This document shows, piece after piece, positions 49,911 to 58,460 of a stretch of 64,000 nt of DNA (its first letter is position 1; every line of letters begins with the position of its first letter). Position numbers and translations under genes: made by a program. Source of the stretch: Polynucleobacter sp. MWH-CaK5 (GTDB taxonomy: Bacteria > Pseudomonadota > Gammaproteobacteria > Burkholderiales > Burkholderiaceae); contig NZ_CP061299.1 in NCBI RefSeq assembly GCF_018687615.1, positions 1,535,433 through 1,599,432 on the forward strand, read 5' to 3'. The notes under the pieces are model-generated. The model did not search any database. It saw only the letters and a program-made list of their open reading frames with translations, and was not told the origin of the DNA.

Positions 49911-50939
49911 TTAAGCTTCAGACTTGGCGTCTCTACCCATCAATAACTTAACCGCTGCTGCGGCATCCAACTCTTTGAACAACACTTCACACACCATTTG
50001 TGTGATCGGCATTTCAATGCCTTTAGACTTTGCAAGATCACTCACAGCTTGAGCACACAACACTCCCTCTGCAACGTGTCCTAGATTCTTCAGTATTTCT
50101 GGTAATTTTTTTCCTGTGGCCAACTGAAGGCCAACACGTCGATTTCTTGATAGATCGCCAGTAGCGGTCAAAATCAAATCACCCACTCCAGTCAAACCCA
50201 TGGCTGTTTCAGATTTACCACCCATGGCCGTCATCAAACGCATCATCTCTGCCAAACCACGGGTCAATAAAGCAGCTCTGGCATTCAAGCCCAAGCCCAA
50301 GCCATCACCAATACCTGTTGCAATGGCTAAAACGTTTTTGATAGCGCCACCCAATTCAACGCCAACAATATCGTTGCTGCCATAAATGCGCATATTGCCA
50401 TGGTGCAAAGCATCTTGAACCAAGGTAATTAATTCATTTGAATCACTTGCAACTGTCAGTGCACAGGGCATTCCCTTTGCAACCTCTGAAGCAAAACTAG
50501 GGCCTGATAAAACGGCTGTTTTAATTCCACGATCATTAGCTAACGCAAGACTTAACTCACGTGCAATCACTTGATGTGGCATCAATGAAGTCTTTGGCTC
50601 TAAACCCTTGCATAACCAAACCCAATTTTTTGGAATCTGTTGAAGTTTTAAGAGTTGATCAACCGTTTCTTTTAAACCAGAAACAGGGGTTGCGATGAAC
50701 AACAAGTCTTCTTCAGTACAGGCTTCAAATAACTGACTCCAATCACTACTGATCAAAAGTTCAGCGGGTAATTGAATGCCTTGAAGATACTGTTGATTAA
50801 AGCCTGTTGCTCGAATGTTTTCGGCAAGCTCTGAAGAGCGACTCCACAAAGTAACTGGGAGTCCTTTTTTATTTTTTGAGGCATGCATGGCCATAGCGCT
50901 TCCCCATGCACCTGCCCCAAGAAAATAAATGTGCTTCAT
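49911..50939 (-). CDS. gpsA: NAD(P)-dependent glycerol-3-phosphate dehydrogenase
   Basis: Makes sn-glycerol-3-phosphate for phospholipid synthesis. The 342 residues have the N-terminal Rossmann motif GAGAWGSAMA (~8-17), SGPSFA (~144), the catalytic-lysine region GGAIKNVLAIATG (~202-214) and RNRRVG (~263). It overlaps the secB stop by one base; secB-gpsA is a conserved proteobacterial pair. Confidence 0.97.
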   Translation of the reverse strand: MKHIYFLGAGAWGSAMAMHASKNKKGLPVTLWSRSSELAENIRATGFNQQYLQGIQLPAELLISSDWSQLFEACTEEDLLFIATPVSGLKETVDQLLKLQQIPKNWVWLCKGLEPKTSLMPHQVIARELSLALANDRGIKTAVLSGPSFASEVAKGMPCALTVASDSNELITLVQDALHHGNMRIYGSNDIVGVELGGAIKNVLAIATGIGDGLGLGLNARAALLTRGLAEMMRLMTAMGGKSETAMGLTGVGDLILTATGDLSRNRRVGLQLATGKKLPEILKNLGHVAEGVLCAQAVSDLAKSKGIEMPITQMVCEVLFKELDAAAAVKLLMGRDAKSEA

Positions 50940-51430
50940 CAGTTAGGCAGAATAATTCCGCTGTCGTTTGAAGCTTGAGCTTGACCACCCTGGGCCATGC
51001 GTTGCTCGTACAAAGCATGGAAATTAATTTCAGCCAAATGAACTGGTTGGAATCCTGCGCGACTGATCATGTCCGCAATGTTTGCGCGCAAATATGGGAA
51101 CAGAATGGTTGGGCAAGCAATTGCCAACAAAGGACTGATTTGCTCTTCAGGCATATTGCGAATTTCAAAAATACCTGATTGCTGAGCCTCTACCAAAAAG
51201 AGCACCTTGTCTTCAATCTTGGTTGTAACGCTGCCAATCAAAGTAACGTGAAAATTAACATCATCCAATTGATTGGCTTGAATATCCACTTGAACTTCTA
51301 ATTTTGGCTCGCCTTGATTCAACAAAATCTCTGGAGCATTCGGCTGCTCTAGAGAAATATCTTTTAGATAAACGCGCTGAATTTGAAAACTTGGGTCTTG
51401 GCCCATTTCACCATTGACTGCTTCTGTCAT
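50939..51430 (-). CDS. secB: Protein-export chaperone SecB
   Basis: Tetrameric cytosolic chaperone delivering unfolded preproteins to SecA. The 163 residues show FQIQRVYLKDISLEQPNAP (~16-34), EVQVDIQ, and the C-terminal half with PTILFPYLRANIADMISRAGF (in part) and LAEINFHALYEQR. The Gln/Ala-rich tail is usual. Lies 12 bases after grxC. Confidence 0.97.
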   Translation of the reverse strand: MTEAVNGEMGQDPSFQIQRVYLKDISLEQPNAPEILLNQGEPKLEVQVDIQANQLDDVNFHVTLIGSVTTKIEDKVLFLVEAQQSGIFEIRNMPEEQISPLLAIACPTILFPYLRANIADMISRAGFQPVHLAEINFHALYEQRMAQGGQAQASNDSGIILPN

Positions 51431-51442
51431 ATTTTTTCCTAT

Positions 51443-51700
51443 TTACTTGCCCAATAATGGGTCTAATTTACCTGCTTTATCCAATGCTGATAGATCATCA
51501 AAACCACCAACATGTGTTTCACCAATAAAAATTTGCGGCACTGTGCGACGCCCAGTTCTGCTCATCATTTCTTCACGACGCACTGGATCTTCATCGACCA
51601 AGATTTTTTCTGTGATTTCGACACCTTTTGAAACCAACAGCCTCTCAGCCATGATGCAATAGGGGCACACTCTGGTGCTGTACATGGTAATTTTTGTCAT
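51443..51700 (-). CDS. grxC: Glutaredoxin 3 type
   Basis: Glutathione-dependent thiol reductase of 85 residues. The dithiol site is C12-PY-C15, the TVP cis-proline motif is at ~53-55 and the glutathione-binding GGFDDL at ~66-71. Glutathione synthesis genes gshA/gshB are also in this window. It lies three bases after the rhodanese gene in a redox/export operon (rhodanese-grxC-secB-gpsA). Confidence 0.96.
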   Translation of the reverse strand: MTKITMYSTRVCPYCIMAERLLVSKGVEITEKILVDEDPVRREEMMSRTGRRTVPQIFIGETHVGGFDDLSALDKAGKLDPLLGK

Positions 51701-51703
51701 GAT

Positions 51704-52123
51704 TTACTTTTGCTTAATGAGCGGCATACCTGCTTGATTCCAAGCAGAAATTCCACCTTCCATGCAAACAACGTCCTTACAGCCAGCTTTTTTAAGCTTT
51801 GCAAGGGCAGTATTTGCTCTAGTTCCGCTCAAACAAACTAAAATGATAGGCTTATTGCTATCAATTTTTGCTTGTTTTAAGCCTGAATCAAGCTCAGAAA
51901 GTGGCAAATGCTTAGAATTTGCAATGTGTCCTGCTTTGTATTCTTCAGCGGTGCGGATATCCAAAATCTGCGCTTGACGCTGATTAATCAGCTGCACAGA
52001 CTCATGCACGCTGAGCAACTGTTTGTTAAGGCGGCCCATGATCTGGGGCAATGCCAAGGCCAATCCTGATGTAATCAGGGTGGCAAGAAGTAATAAATTA
52101 TTTGTATTTGTAAAGAAGTCCAT
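51704..52123 (-). CDS. Membrane-anchored rhodanese domain protein
   Basis: A 139-residue protein with one N-terminal membrane helix (about 9-29) and a single rhodanese domain (about 40-138). The catalytic cysteine is C97 in VCLSGTRANTA, with the conserved DIRTAEEYKAGHIANS (55-70). I chose ATG 52123; a longer frame would run across the divergent gpmA start. A perfect TATAAT lies six bases before this ATG. Comparable to YibN, found beside grxC and secB in many Proteobacteria. Confidence 0.92.
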   Translation of the reverse strand: MDFFTNTNNLLLLATLITSGLALALPQIMGRLNKQLLSVHESVQLINQRQAQILDIRTAEEYKAGHIANSKHLPLSELDSGLKQAKIDSNKPIILVCLSGTRANTALAKLKKAGCKDVVCMEGGISAWNQAGMPLIKQK

Positions 52124-52129
52124 TAGTAA

Positions 52130-52135
52130 ATTATA
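52130..52135 (-). promoter_or_regulatory. -10 element of rhodanese-grxC-secB-gpsA, leaderless geometry
   Basis: A perfect TATAAT on the minus strand exactly six bases before ATG 52123, with no Shine-Dalgarno. Confidence 0.55.
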
Positions 52136-52139
52136 GAAT
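52134..52139 (+). promoter_or_regulatory. -10 element of gpmA-ctpA-moeB, leaderless geometry
   Basis: TAGAAT (5/6) exactly six bases before ATG 52146. It overlaps the opposing TATAAT by two bases, so the two promoters should compete for RNA polymerase. Confidence 0.5.
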
Positions 52140-52145
52140 GTGAAT

Positions 52146-52838
52146 ATGAAACAACTCGTACTTATCCGCCATGGCGAATCCCAGTGGAACCTAGAAAACC
52201 GTTTTACCGGTTGGGTTGATGTTGATTTAACCCCTACCGGCATCCAGCAAGCTATCAAAGCTGGAGAGAGTTTAAAGGCTGCCGGGTATGATTTTGACAT
52301 TGCTTACACATCTGTGCTGAAAAGGGCTATCAGAACCCTTTGGCATGCCCAAGAAGCCATGGATAGGCTTTGGTTGCCAGTCGTGCACAGCTGGCGCTTA
52401 AATGAGCGTCATTATGGTGCTCTTGCCGGTCTAAATAAGACTGAGACGGCCGCCAAATATGGCGATGAGCAGGTTCACATCTGGAGAAGGTCTTACGACG
52501 TTAGACCCCCTTTACTAGATCCAAACGATCCAAGAACATCATTTAATGATCCTCGTTACTCAAAACTCAAAAAAGAAGAAATTCCTTTGGGCGAATGCTT
52601 GAAAGACAACGTGGCTCGTGTTTTACCCCTTTGGGAGGAATCAATTGCCCCAGCGTTGCGCTCTGGCAAGAGAGTTTTGATCGCAGCCCATGGCAATAGT
52701 ATTCGTTCCCTAGTAAAGTACCTAGACGACGTATCTGATTCAGACATCATGGAAATCAATATTCCTAACGGAGTACCTCTTGTTTACGAATTAGATGACA
52801 ACTTAAAACCAATTAAACATTTTTACTTAGAAAAATAA
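52146..52838 (+). CDS. gpmA: 2,3-bisphosphoglycerate-dependent phosphoglycerate mutase
   Basis: Interconverts 3- and 2-phosphoglycerate in glycolysis and gluconeogenesis. The 230 residues have the phosphohistidine motif LIRHGESQWN (~6-15), RFTGW, the LNERHYGAL segment with the acid catalyst Glu (~87-95) and the second active histidine in AAHGNSIRSL (~182-191). ATG 52146 (MKQLVLIRHG) fits the family better than an in-frame GTG at 52140. It leads gpmA-ctpA-moeB with gaps of 3 and 12 bases. Confidence 0.97.
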   Translation: MKQLVLIRHGESQWNLENRFTGWVDVDLTPTGIQQAIKAGESLKAAGYDFDIAYTSVLKRAIRTLWHAQEAMDRLWLPVVHSWRLNERHYGALAGLNKTETAAKYGDEQVHIWRRSYDVRPPLLDPNDPRTSFNDPRYSKLKKEEIPLGECLKDNVARVLPLWEESIAPALRSGKRVLIAAHGNSIRSLVKYLDDVSDSDIMEINIPNGVPLVYELDDNLKPIKHFYLEK

Positions 52839-52841
52839 TCT

Positions 52842-54278
52842 ATGCGCCGCTCGATCAAGAGTATTGCCCTCGTTTGCTCAGGTTTGATTGCTGGAGTTGC
52901 ACTAACTTTGCAACTTTCAGCAACGGCTCAACAAGGAAGCTCCTCATTACCGCTAGATGAACTTCGCAATCTTTCAAATGTATTTGGTCAAATCAAACGT
53001 GATTACGTTGAATCAGTTGATGACAAACGTTTATTGACTGATGCCATCAAAGGCATGGTCAGCGGTCTTGATCCACACTCATCTTATTTGGATAAAAAAG
53101 ATTTTGCAGAAATGCAAGAACATACCCAAGGTAAATTTGCTGGCTTAGGCATTGAAATCACTTCTGAAGATGGCATTGTCAAAATCCTTAATCCAATTGA
53201 AGATACGCCTGCAGCAAAAGCCGGCCTTTTATCTGGTGACTTGATCACTCGTTTGGATGACAAGCCTGTGCGCGGCATGACACTTGATCAAGCTGTGCGT
53301 CGCATGCGCGGTGAGCCAGGCACAAAAATTACTTTAACCATTTTCAGAAAAAGTGAAGATAGAACTTTCCCAATCACCATCACCCGTGCTGAAATTAAAG
53401 TTCAGTCTGTTAAAGCTAAATTTATTGAACCTGGCATTGCCTACGTTCGCATCACCAGCTTCCAAGAAAGAACCATTCCGGATTTAGCCAAGAAGTTAAA
53501 TGAGTTGGCTGCAGAAAATCCTCAATTAAAAGGCTTGGTGCTTGATCTTAGAAATAATGGCGGCGGTCTATTGCAAGGTGCCGTTGGAGTTTCAGCTGCC
53601 TTCTTGCCAACAGATACTCTGATTGTTTCTACCAAAGGTCAAACAGAAGAAGCCAAACAAGTATTTAAATCAACTTTTGATAACTATCGTTTATCAGAAA
53701 GCAATGATGCTCTAGCGCAGCTATCCCCGGCTTTCAAGAAAGTACCTTTGGTTGTTCTTGTGAATGCCTTCTCTGCATCAGCCTCAGAAATTGTTGCTGG
53801 CGCATTACAAGATCACAAACGCGCAACCATCATTGGTAAAACAACTTTTGGTAAAGGTTCGGTGCAAACTGTTCGCCCATTGAGTGCAGACTCAGCTCTG
53901 AAACTAACAACGGCTTACTATTACACGCCAACGGGCAAATCAATCCAAGCATTTGGCATCAAACCAGATATTGCTGTTGATCAAAATGCTGAAGGTGATC
54001 CTGACGATGTATTGATCACTCGCGAAATTGATAGTGAAAAGCATCTTAAGAATAAGCAATCTTCTGAAGAGAAGTTAATCAAAGATCGCGAACAGCGTCG
54101 CCTTGAAGAGTTACAACGCATTGAAGAGTTGAATGCCAAGAAAACACCTGAGCAAAAAGAGAAGGACCGCAAAAAGCGTCCGGCTGAGTTTGGTTCAGCC
54201 GAAGACTTCATGCTCACTCAGGCCGCTGCTTACTTAAAAGGTCAACCAATTAAAAAATCCAAGTCTCGCTTGGAATAA
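52842..54278 (+). CDS. ctpA: C-terminal processing protease (S41 family, PDZ)
   Basis: Periplasmic tail-specific serine protease of 478 residues. An N-terminal signal or anchor (~6-30) is followed by a PDZ domain (~95-180, LGIEITSEDGIVKIL) and the S41 peptidase core. The catalytic serine is in ASASEIVAGAL (~311) and the lysine in GKTTFGKGSVQT (~336). The C-terminal 70 residues are highly charged (Lys/Glu/Arg-rich). Cotranscribed with gpmA by spacing; a conserved betaproteobacterial neighbourhood. Confidence 0.96.
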   Translation: MRRSIKSIALVCSGLIAGVALTLQLSATAQQGSSSLPLDELRNLSNVFGQIKRDYVESVDDKRLLTDAIKGMVSGLDPHSSYLDKKDFAEMQEHTQGKFAGLGIEITSEDGIVKILNPIEDTPAAKAGLLSGDLITRLDDKPVRGMTLDQAVRRMRGEPGTKITLTIFRKSEDRTFPITITRAEIKVQSVKAKFIEPGIAYVRITSFQERTIPDLAKKLNELAAENPQLKGLVLDLRNNGGGLLQGAVGVSAAFLPTDTLIVSTKGQTEEAKQVFKSTFDNYRLSESNDALAQLSPAFKKVPLVVLVNAFSASASEIVAGALQDHKRATIIGKTTFGKGSVQTVRPLSADSALKLTTAYYYTPTGKSIQAFGIKPDIAVDQNAEGDPDDVLITREIDSEKHLKNKQSSEEKLIKDREQRRLEELQRIEELNAKKTPEQKEKDRKKRPAEFGSAEDFMLTQAAAYLKGQPIKKSKSRLE

Positions 54279-54290
54279 AAGAATCTGGCG

Positions 54291-55040
54291 ATGAACGATC
54301 AGGAACTTCTACGATACTCACGCCACATTCTTCTGGATGATATTGGCATTGAGGGCCAAGAAAAGATCCTGTCATCCCATGTTGTTGTGATTGGTGCAGG
54401 CGGTCTTGGTTCAGCAGCCGCACCTTACTTAGCAGCAGCTGGCGTTGGCAAAATCACATTGATTGATCATGACGTGGTGGATTTGACCAATCTTCAACGT
54501 CAAATCATGCACAAACAAAATTCTATTGGCATGCCCAAGGTGAGCTCTGCAAAAAACATGTTGCAAGAGCTCAACCCCAATCTCAATGTGGTCGCTCTTG
54601 AACAAAAAGTCACTGCTGAGTTATTGGATGAACTTTTACCGAACACCACCGTTGTTTTAGATTGCACAGATAACTTCACAAGTCGTCATTTGATCAATGC
54701 TGCATGCGTGAAACACAAAACCCCTTTGGTGAGTGGTGCAGCCATTCGTTTTGATGGTCAGTTAACGGTCATCGATCCAAGACAAAAAGGCACGCCTTGT
54801 TACGCGTGTTTATTTCCAAAAGATCAAAAGTTTGATGAGGTGCAATGTTCAACCATGGGAGTTTTTTCACCATTGGTTGGCATCATTGGCGCAATGCAAT
54901 CAGCTCAGGCACTTCAAGTGATCACAGGCGTTGGCAAATCTCTTTGTGGAAAATTACTGCTGTGGGATGCAAGATCCACTCAGATTGACACGATTGAGTT
55001 ACATCAACGTGATAACTGCGAAGTTTGTTCAAACAATTAA
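54291..55040 (+). CDS. moeB: MoeB/ThiF family adenylyltransferase
   Basis: E1-like enzyme that adenylates the C-terminal glycine of a small sulfur-carrier protein (MoaD or ThiS). The 249 residues show the ATP motif GAGGLGSAAAPYLAAAGVG (~35-53), the second-site R-Q with NLQRQIMH (~68-75), DCTDNFTSR (~122-130) and two zinc CxxC pairs (CYAC ~166, CEVC ~243). MoeB or ThiF function cannot be separated by sequence alone. Its stop codon directly abuts the convergent ptsI stop. Confidence 0.93.
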   Translation: MNDQELLRYSRHILLDDIGIEGQEKILSSHVVVIGAGGLGSAAAPYLAAAGVGKITLIDHDVVDLTNLQRQIMHKQNSIGMPKVSSAKNMLQELNPNLNVVALEQKVTAELLDELLPNTTVVLDCTDNFTSRHLINAACVKHKTPLVSGAAIRFDGQLTVIDPRQKGTPCYACLFPKDQKFDEVQCSTMGVFSPLVGIIGAMQSAQALQVITGVGKSLCGKLLLWDARSTQIDTIELHQRDNCEVCSNN

Positions 55041-56798
55041 TCAAGCATTGATTTTTTGAAATGCCGCCTGAATTTCTTCGGGCTCAATCGCTGCTAACAA
55101 ACCATCAACCGCTGATTTCAATTGCTGGGTATCAGATCTCAAAACTTCTTGTTTAACCGACAAAAGCTGTTTGAAATGAAGCGAGAAGTCGGTCAAGCCC
55201 ATACCTAATAAAACTCTGGTCATTGAAGCATCTCCAGCCATCTCACCGCAAACGGACACCGGCATCTGAGCATTTTTTGCATCTCTGATAATGCCCGCAA
55301 TCAACCTTAAAACCGCAGGATGTAATGGGTCATACAAATGCGCAACCGCATTGTCTGCTCGATCGATCGCCAAAGTGTATTGAATCAAGTCATTGGTGCC
55401 AATGGATAGAAAATCTAAACGACGAATGAATAAAGGAAGTGCCAAGGCAGCAGCCGGGATTTCAATCATCGCACCCACTTGAATACCCGGATCAAAACTA
55501 ATACTTTCTGCTTCCAACTGATTTTTAGCTGTTTGTATCAAATCAAGAGTTTGATCAATCTCTTGAGCATGAGCCAACATCGGAATCAAAATCTTGATCT
55601 TGCCAAATACAGAGGCTCTTAAGATCGCTCGTATCTGAATCAAAAACATTTCAGGTTCTGACAATGACCATCTGATGGCACGCAAACCCAAAGGTGATAA
55701 ATAGTTAGGGCCACCATTGTCTTTCACGTCCAAGGGCTTGTCTGCACCAATATCGATGGTTCTGATACTGACTGGTAAACCCTTCATGGCCTCAGCTGTT
55801 TTACGGTAAGCCCAGAATTGCTCTTCCTCGTCTGGCATTTGCCCTTGGCGATTCATGAATAAGAATTCAGATCTGAATAAGCCAATACCAACAGCTCCTG
55901 AGTCCAATGCCATGGGAGCATCATCAGGCATTTCAACGTTGGCCATCAAATCAATGTGCTGACCATCCACAGTCACTGTTGGTGTGTGTTTGAGTCTTAA
56001 AAGTTTTTTCTTTTCAAGCTTTCTTGCGGACTGTAAATGACGGTATTCCTCAAGAATGAATGGGCTTGGGTCAACAATCACAATGCCGCGATCACCATCG
56101 ATGATGAGCCAATCATCCTGTCTGATCAACTCACTGGCACTTCTGACACCCACTGCTGCTGGAATATCCAAACTTCTCGCAACAATCGCGGTATGAGAAG
56201 TCTTACCGCCCAAATCAGTGACAAATCCACCAAAAGCCAATTCTTTGAAACGCAACATGTCTGGCGGAGAAATATCATGAGCCACCACAATCACTTCGCT
56301 CAGCTCTCTATTTTCAGAAACTGTTTTATAGAAGGCTCCAATGGTTTGATGATCTTCACCTAAATGAAGCACCTTCATGACTCGCTCAACGACTTGACGA
56401 ATATCTGCAGCTCTTTCGCGCAAATAAGCGTCCTCAATTTCTGCAAATTGCTCGAGCACATTTTCTAACTGAGTAGCCAAGGCCCACTCAGCGTTGTATC
56501 TTTTTTGTTGAATCAACTCCAGAGGTCGCTCTGTCAGCGTTGGATCGGCCAAAATCATGCCGTGCACATCCAAGAATGCTGCCATTTCTTCAGGCGCTGC
56601 CTCTGGCAAACCTGCTCTGAGTGTTTTTAATTCTTGTCTGACAACTTGAAATGCATCGAGAAGTCTTTTTTGTTCTGCTTGTTCACTACCTTCAGTAATC
56701 AAGTAATGCTTCACATCCATGGCGGATGGGGCGATCCTCAGGGCACGACCTATCGCAATACCATTCGTAACCGGAATCCCATGAAGCGTAAAAGACAA
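55041..56798 (-). CDS. ptsI: PTS enzyme I (phosphoenolpyruvate-protein phosphotransferase)
   Basis: Transfers phosphate from PEP to HPr. From TTG 56798 the protein has 585 residues, beginning MSFTLHGIPVTNGIAIG as in the family. A strong GGGGAAGG (56807-56814) sits eight bases upstream, which decides for TTG over an upstream in-frame start inside ptsH. The phosphohistidine is in GGKTSHTAIVARS (~187), DIGADKPL (~340) binds PEP and the catalytic CGEMAGD (~500) is intact. One base separates it from ptsH. Confidence 0.96.
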   Translation of the reverse strand: MSFTLHGIPVTNGIAIGRALRIAPSAMDVKHYLITEGSEQAEQKRLLDAFQVVRQELKTLRAGLPEAAPEEMAAFLDVHGMILADPTLTERPLELIQQKRYNAEWALATQLENVLEQFAEIEDAYLRERAADIRQVVERVMKVLHLGEDHQTIGAFYKTVSENRELSEVIVVAHDISPPDMLRFKELAFGGFVTDLGGKTSHTAIVARSLDIPAAVGVRSASELIRQDDWLIIDGDRGIVIVDPSPFILEEYRHLQSARKLEKKKLLRLKHTPTVTVDGQHIDLMANVEMPDDAPMALDSGAVGIGLFRSEFLFMNRQGQMPDEEEQFWAYRKTAEAMKGLPVSIRTIDIGADKPLDVKDNGGPNYLSPLGLRAIRWSLSEPEMFLIQIRAILRASVFGKIKILIPMLAHAQEIDQTLDLIQTAKNQLEAESISFDPGIQVGAMIEIPAAALALPLFIRRLDFLSIGTNDLIQYTLAIDRADNAVAHLYDPLHPAVLRLIAGIIRDAKNAQMPVSVCGEMAGDASMTRVLLGMGLTDFSLHFKQLLSVKQEVLRSDTQQLKSAVDGLLAAIEPEEIQAAFQKINA

Positions 56799-56799
56799 A

Positions 56800-57069
56800 T
56801 TACTGACCTTCCCCAAAGCGATCATTGATGAGTGCTTGAATGGCATCAAAAGCTTCTTGCGCTTGATCACCCTCAGTCTCAAGTGTTACAACACTTCCCA
56901 TACCAGCAGCCAGCATCATGACGCCCATGATACTTTTGGCATTTACTCTTCTGCCGCCCTTGGATAAAAATATTTCGCAAGGGTACTGGCCTGCTAGCTG
57001 AGTTAATTTAGCTGAGGCGCGCGCATGCAATCCAAGTTTGTTGATGATATTAATTTCTGCACTTGGCAT
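56800..57069 (-). CDS. ptsH: Phosphocarrier protein HPr
   Basis: An 89-residue PTS phosphocarrier. The active histidine is H15 (KLGLHARAS) and the regulatory serine S46 (AKSIMGVMML), matching the HprK encoded at 24242-25225. It lies 2 bases after the mannose-type EIIA gene and 1 before ptsI. Confidence 0.97.
   Translation of the reverse strand: MPSAEINIINKLGLHARASAKLTQLAGQYPCEIFLSKGGRRVNAKSIMGVMMLAAGMGSVVTLETEGDQAQEAFDAIQALINDRFGEGQ
56807..56814 (-). promoter_or_regulatory. Ribosome-binding site fixing the TTG start of ptsI
   Basis: GGGGAAGG, eight bases from TTG 56798, lying inside the end of ptsH. It implies coupled translation of HPr and enzyme I from a non-ATG start. Confidence 0.75.
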
Positions 57070-57071
57070 TC

Positions 57072-57512
57072 TTAATCCTTAACTTCCATCTGTTTATTTT
57101 CATCGATATGGCCCATGTGGCCAATTGGAATAATTCCTTGCTGACCACCATGCATGGCTTTTTGAGACGCAGAGTCTAAAGGCTCTGCTCTATAAGCAAT
57201 GGCACGCATCAACATCGGCAAATTGACCCCAGCAATCACTCTCACATGCCCATCAAACTCTTTCATGTGAGCCAAACGACTAGCGACGTTGGCTGGAGTC
57301 GCACCCATGATGTCTGTGAGTACCAATAAGCCTTTATCAGAAGTGATTGACTGAGCAGCCTCTATCGCACGCTCCAAAGTAACCTTTGCATCTTCGTGAG
57401 CCATCACATCCAAGGCTTTCAAACGATCAGGCACCTCACCATACACATGGCGAGTGAATTCTTGTAATGCAGATGCCAAAGGCGCATGGGCGATGATTAA
57501 AATTCCAGCCAT
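57072..57512 (-). CDS. PTS mannose-family EIIA component
   Basis: A 146-residue single-domain EIIA of the mannose family. The phosphorylated histidine is H9 (GILIIAHAPLAS), and the LVLTDIMGATPANVASRL block (~84-101) is typical. No EIIB, EIIC or EIID gene is nearby, so it is probably a regulatory phosphate acceptor. The start overlaps the gshB stop by one base, linking it to glutathione synthesis genes as in other Burkholderiales. Confidence 0.93.
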   Translation of the reverse strand: MAGILIIAHAPLASALQEFTRHVYGEVPDRLKALDVMAHEDAKVTLERAIEAAQSITSDKGLLVLTDIMGATPANVASRLAHMKEFDGHVRVIAGVNLPMLMRAIAYRAEPLDSASQKAMHGGQQGIIPIGHMGHIDENKQMEVKD

Positions 57513-58456
57513 TACTGAATATGTTTCTCTAAATTAGTTAACCATTGCAATGCCACATCATGACCTGTTTGCTCAGTAATTTCAACAAAGCAAGTTGGGC
57601 TTGTGACATTTATTTCAGTTAAATATCCACCAATAAAATCCAAGCCAATCAAATGCAAACCTCTTTTGGCCAATAAAGGTCCGAGCTCTTGGGCAATATT
57701 TACTTCTTGTTGGGTTAAAGGCTGAGCAACCCCCTTGCCACCCGAAGCAAGATTACCTCTCACCTCACCAGCTTGAGGAATGCGCGCCAAACCGTAGGGG
57801 ACCACTTCGCCACCAATTAACAGGACCCGCTTGTCACCCGCAGCTATTTCAGGAAGAAACTTTTGAATCATCAGTGCTCGCTGACCATTACCACCGAGTG
57901 TTTCAACAATGCTGGCTAAATTCAGCCCATTGGCTTGAACCCTAAAAATACCTTGGCCACCCATACCGTCCAAAGGCTTGATGATCACGTCTTGATAACG
58001 CTCATGAAAAGCTTTGATATCTACTAAGTCGTGACTAACAATTGTTGGTGGCGCAAACTTCATGAACTCTAAAAGAGCTAATTTTTCAGAGTGGTTCCTT
58101 AAGGCATCCGGAGCATTGAATACTTTTGCCCCCTCAAGACATGCTTGAGACAAGAACCAAGTGGCTGTGACATAGCTCAAATCAAATGGAGGGTCTTTCC
58201 TCATGATGATGGCGTCAAACTCACAAAGCTTATGCACTTGAGTTTTTACTTCTTTGAACCAAGAACCCTCATGAGGTGTTATCTCAATCTGTTTGCAATC
58301 AGCTTGCACGAATGAATCGACACTTTTTAGATGATCAATCTGGCAGTGCCAAACTTCATGACCTCGCTGTTGCGAGGCTTTCATCATGGCCAAGGTGCTG
58401 TCTTTTTTGACGACGAAACTGCTCAGGGGATCCGCAACAAAGAGAAGCTTCTTCAT
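57512..58456 (-). CDS. gshB: Glutathione synthetase
   Basis: ATP-grasp enzyme joining gamma-glutamylcysteine and glycine. The 314 residues have the N-terminal LFVADPLSSFVVKKDSTLAM (in part), the KPLDGMGGQGIFRV loop (~148-161) and the metal-binding IGGYLTEINVTSPTC region (~274-288). It follows gshA by four bases. Confidence 0.97.
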   Translation of the reverse strand: MKKLLFVADPLSSFVVKKDSTLAMMKASQQRGHEVWHCQIDHLKSVDSFVQADCKQIEITPHEGSWFKEVKTQVHKLCEFDAIIMRKDPPFDLSYVTATWFLSQACLEGAKVFNAPDALRNHSEKLALLEFMKFAPPTIVSHDLVDIKAFHERYQDVIIKPLDGMGGQGIFRVQANGLNLASIVETLGGNGQRALMIQKFLPEIAAGDKRVLLIGGEVVPYGLARIPQAGEVRGNLASGGKGVAQPLTQQEVNIAQELGPLLAKRGLHLIGLDFIGGYLTEINVTSPTCFVEITEQTGHDVALQWLTNLEKHIQ

Positions 58457-58460
58457 GTGA

